Assembly (NCBI GenBank): GCA_003353825.1
Contig: PIVW01000321.1
Coordinates: forward strand, 1-6,794
DNA: 6,794 nucleotides
Direction: 5' to 3'
DNA from: Chloroflexota bacterium
Lineage (GTDB): Bacteria; Chloroflexota; Anaerolineae; J102
A program made the translations under genes and the position numbers. The notes beneath the pieces are model-generated. The model was not told where the DNA came from, searched no databases, and saw only the letters and a list, made by a program, of their open reading frames with translations. Each line of letters begins with the position of its first letter. The first letter of the stretch is position 1. This document shows, piece after piece, positions 5,010 through 6,794 of this stretch.

Positions 5010-6052
5010 CCACGATCCTCGGCATCGAAACTTCCTGCGACGAGACGGCAGCGGCGGTGGTCGATGATGGCCGAACTGTGCGTAGTAATGTGGTTGCCTC
5101 ACAGATCGATTTGCACCGCCAATATGGCGGTGTTTTCCCTGAAATTGCCTCACGACAACATCTACTTGCCATCCTGCCAGTAGTCGAACAGGCATTGCAC
5201 GAGGCCAATACAGGCTGGTCGGATTTATCCGCCATTGCCGTGACGCGGGGGCCGGGTTTGGCGGGGTCCCTGTTGGTGGGAGTCAACGCTGCCAAGGGTA
5301 TGGCCTGGGCCCGCGACCTCCCTTTGATCGGCGTCAATCACCTGGAAGGGCATATCTACTCCAATTGGATTGAAGCTGAGGACAACTCAGCGGTTAAACG
5401 CTTTCCCCTGCTTGTTCTTATCGTCAGCGGTGGACACACGGAACTGATTGTGATGGTTAATCATGGCCGCTATGAGCGCTTGGGTGGCACCATCGACGAT
5501 GCAGCGGGCGAAGCGTTTGACAAGGTTGCCCGTTTATTGGGCTTGGGCTATCCTGGAGGCCCAGCCGTGCAAAGTGCCGCGGTTCGGGGTAACCCGACTG
5601 CATATCGATTCCCCCGAGCCTGGTTGCCGGGTTCACACGATTTCAGCTTCAGTGGTCTCAAAACCGCTGTACTACGAGCCGTGCAACAGATCGAAGGGGG
5701 GAAGGCTACGGACAACCGCCGCCTCACAGCAGGGGAAAACCTTCCCCCTGAGGCAGTGTTCGACATGGCCGCTTCTTTCCAAAGTGCGGTGATCGATGTC
5801 TTGGTCGAGAAATCAATCAGGGCGGCTGAGAGCGTGGGCGCTACTGAAATCTGCGTATGTGGTGGCGTCTCGGCCAATGCGTTCTTACGAAAAACCATGT
5901 ACGAACGCTCCCACCTTCCGGTTTCGATCCCACCTTTATACCTGTGTACGGACAACGCTGCCATGATTGGCGCGGCCGGCCATCACCACGTGCATGAAGT
6001 CAATGGCACTGAACTGGCGATGGACGTTGTCGCCAATCTCAGCCTCACCTGA
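5006..6052 (+). CDS. tsaD: tRNA N6-adenosine threonylcarbamoyltransferase TsaD
   Basis: TsaD transfers the threonylcarbamoyl group from threonylcarbamoyl-AMP (made by TsaC/Sua5) to A37 of ANN-decoding tRNAs, working with TsaB and TsaE in the cytosol. The 348-residue protein has normal length for the family and its signatures in order: [15 protein letters not shown] (4-18), PEIASRQH (45-52), [17 protein letters not shown] (82-98), the metal-binding HLEGH (His112, His116), SGGHTEL (141-147), the [16 protein letters not shown] stretch (171-186), [10 protein letters not shown] (213-222), CGGVSAN (285-291) and CTDNAAMIG (314-322) with metal ligand Asp316. The start is fixed by the conserved N-terminus and by an ATGA overlap with the preceding gene; no strong Shine-Dalgarno is present. 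Neither tsaB nor tsaE is in the window. Intact and expected to be a core gene. Confidence 0.97.
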   Translation: MTTILGIETSCDETAAAVVDDGRTVRSNVVASQIDLHRQYGGVFPEIASRQHLLAILPVVEQALHEANTGWSDLSAIAVTRGPGLAGSLLVGVNAAKGMAWARDLPLIGVNHLEGHIYSNWIEAEDNSAVKRFPLLVLIVSGGHTELIVMVNHGRYERLGGTIDDAAGEAFDKVARLLGLGYPGGPAVQSAAVRGNPTAYRFPRAWLPGSHDFSFSGLKTAVLRAVQQIEGGKATDNRRLTAGENLPPEAVFDMAASFQSAVIDVLVEKSIRAAESVGATEICVCGGVSANAFLRKTMYERSHLPVSIPPLYLCTDNAAMIGAAGHHHVHEVNGTELAMDVVANLSLT

Positions 6053-6069
6053 TTGAGGAATCCGCGAAT

Positions 6070-6456
6070 ATGAAAGTGATCGATTTATCGAATCGTGTGG
6101 ATACAAGTGGCGAGATCGCCCTAGGGACCAAGGAATCTGGCACGCTGACAACATACATGATTTATGGTGTGTTGGCGCCACGTGAAACGGGCAGGCGCAT
6201 GCGTCCTGGTAAAGGCCGAGAGGAGATACTGTTTGTCATTAGCGGGCAGGTTCAACTTGAAAGCAGGGGGGTGAGTGATGCAACTTGCCTTGCCGGTTCG
6301 GCTGTCGCACTGCCCGAGGGCTCAGACTTTTGGGTAACCAATCCTACGATGCAGTCGGTGCAATACATCATCGCCGGCGGCTTCACAGAACCGGCCCATT
6401 TCTTGAAACAGGTGCAAGAGCAAGTCGAGGGACGGCACGCTTCGATTGGCGATTGA
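6070..6456 (+). CDS. Small cupin-domain protein lacking the metal-binding histidines
   Basis: This 128-residue protein has one cupin barrel. Motif 1 is recognisable from REEILFVISGQVQL (50-63), where E52 and G59 fit the Ex6G end, but the usual HxH is replaced by RPGKG (45-49). Motif 2 fits Gx5PxGx2(H)x3N as G76, P82, G84 and N91, with Phe87 where the last His should be. The only histidines are His110 and His123, outside the barrel motifs. A normal cupin metal site is therefore unlikely; a binding, regulatory or cofactor-free role is more probable. Substrate unknown. The start at 6070 is preceded by GAGGA at 6055-6059 with 10-base spacing and lies 17 bases after the tsaD stop, so it is probably the last gene of the epimerase-tsaD operon. 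Soluble, no signal peptide. Confidence 0.8.
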   Translation: MKVIDLSNRVDTSGEIALGTKESGTLTTYMIYGVLAPRETGRRMRPGKGREEILFVISGQVQLESRGVSDATCLAGSAVALPEGSDFWVTNPTMQSVQYIIAGGFTEPAHFLKQVQEQVEGRHASIGD

Positions 6457-6640
6457 TGAAGCGGCGACCCTCTTTGGGGCTGCTAACGAGGTGTAAACTG
6501 AGTTGTGGGATCATTTGACAGATCGGCATGCCCGTGGTAGTTTTTTGTAATTCTGACAGCGACGCGTATAGGTTTTGTCCAGATCAGTGTTCGAGGGTTG
6601 TGTAGACGATCACAGGTCTGCAATCTCGCTATAAAACCCT
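6457..6640. other. Non-coding stretch after the cupin gene
   Basis: No gene was found. A weak terminator-like pattern is present: CGG-CATGC-CCG (6524-6534) followed by TTTTTT at 6541-6546, but the stem is only three base pairs and the spacing is loose. TTGACA at 6515-6520 with TAGTTT 17 bases later (6538-6543) is a possible but imperfect promoter. TATAAA at 6630-6635 is a -10-like box without a good -35; it overlaps the short dyad CTATA/TATAG (6629-6644). Confidence 0.4.
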
Positions 6641-6792
6641 ATAGTTACAACGGGTATCAACAGGGGTAGGACTGTACTTCAACTGGGAGTAGGACACCAT
6701 CGTTGAATGAGGCGTAAAGCCTCTAGCGATGGCCGCCCTCGTTGCTTGTGGGGCCGCCACTGCGGCGGAGGAACTTTGAAGGAAAGCAATTC
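6641..6792 (+). promoter_or_regulatory. Candidate structured 5' leader RNA of the next gene
   Basis: Three consecutive stems can form. Stem 1: TACTTC (6675-6680) with GGAGTA (6686-6691), loop AACTG. Stem 2: CCATCGTTG (6697-6705) with TAGCGATGG (6724-6732), an AAT bulge, then GAGGC (6709-6713) with GCCTC (6719-6723) closing loop GTAAA. Stem 3: CCGCC (6754-6758) with GGCGG (6764-6768). Stem 3 abuts GGAGG (6767-6771), and a second site, AAGGA (6779-6783), lies 9 bases before an AT at 6793 that may begin an ATG beyond the window. The sequence matched no riboswitch consensus I could recall. A structured leader is inferred; the downstream gene is not visible. Confidence 0.4.
6779..6783 (+). promoter_or_regulatory. 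Possible Shine-Dalgarno of a gene starting at the window edge
   Basis: AAGGA lies 9 bases before the final AT (6793-6794). If the next base outside the window is G, an ATG would start there. No coding sequence can be seen inside the window. Confidence 0.35.
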
Positions 6793-6794
6793 AT

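Noticed and set aside
4827..5337. Minus-strand open frames across the TPR gene and tsaD (also 5548-5964)
   Set aside because: They are antisense to strongly conserved coding sequence, rich in Arg/Ser/Pro, and show no recognisable domain.
6524..6546. Rho-independent terminator after the cupin gene
   Set aside because: The T6 run is good but the preceding stem is only CGG/CCG and is separated by several bases, so it is noted only as a weak pattern.
6580..6610. T-loop-like GTTCGAG suggesting a tRNA
   Set aside because: No T-arm stem, anticodon arm or acceptor pairing could be found around it.
6690..6778. Possible decayed TnpB C-terminal tail (plus-strand frame reading GVKPLAMAALVACG)
   Set aside because: The frame is interrupted by stops at 6690 and 6708, is only about 22 codons long, and no transposase body or element ends are visible. 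A hairpin-rich omega-RNA-like remnant remains a remote alternative.

Overview
The window looks like a stretch of a bacterial chromosome of moderate GC content with dense, mostly plus-strand genes. The split form of methylmalonyl-CoA mutase, the gene neighbourhood and the two PIN-toxin modules would suit Chloroflexota (Anaerolineae-like). This is inference from general resemblance; nothing here fixes the taxon.

Layout. (1) Bases 2-899: the 3' end of a methylmalonyl-CoA mutase large subunit, then a Nudix hydrolase whose Shine-Dalgarno overlaps the mutase stop. (2) 1022-1543: a hotdog-fold (PaaI-like) thioesterase with its own candidate promoter. (3) 1627-3037: a compact toxin-antitoxin island. 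A UPF0175 antitoxin and DUF3368 PIN protein run rightwards, a ribbon-helix-helix VapB and PIN-domain VapC run leftwards, and the two toxins meet tail to tail with 4 bp between stop codons. (4) 3038-3319: an intergenic region crowded with dyad symmetries, including paired TGTACA boxes just upstream of vapB. (5) 3320-6456: a tight plus-strand cluster of methylmalonyl-CoA epimerase, an unrecognised membrane-anchored protein with a TPR-like C-terminus, tsaD (tRNA t6A synthesis; ATGA start/stop overlap) and a small cupin lacking the usual metal-binding histidines. (6) 6457-6794: no gene. Its last ~120 bases form consecutive hairpins with competing pairings and end at a possible ribosome binding site and start codon at the window edge, so this could be the structured 5' leader of the next gene.

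How the genes fit. Mutase and epimerase act in the same propionyl-CoA/methylmalonyl-CoA to succinyl-CoA pathway but are separated here by about 3 kb, much of it the toxin-antitoxin island. The simplest reading is that the island was inserted into, or accumulated within, a metabolic neighbourhood. The epimerase operon also carries tsaD, a core translation gene, coupled to the uncharacterised membrane/TPR protein.

No CRISPR array, complete insertion sequence, tRNA or complete rRNA gene was recognised. The most open items are the 3' leader-like RNA, the membrane/TPR protein coupled to tsaD, the His-less cupin and the palindrome-rich region beside vapB.
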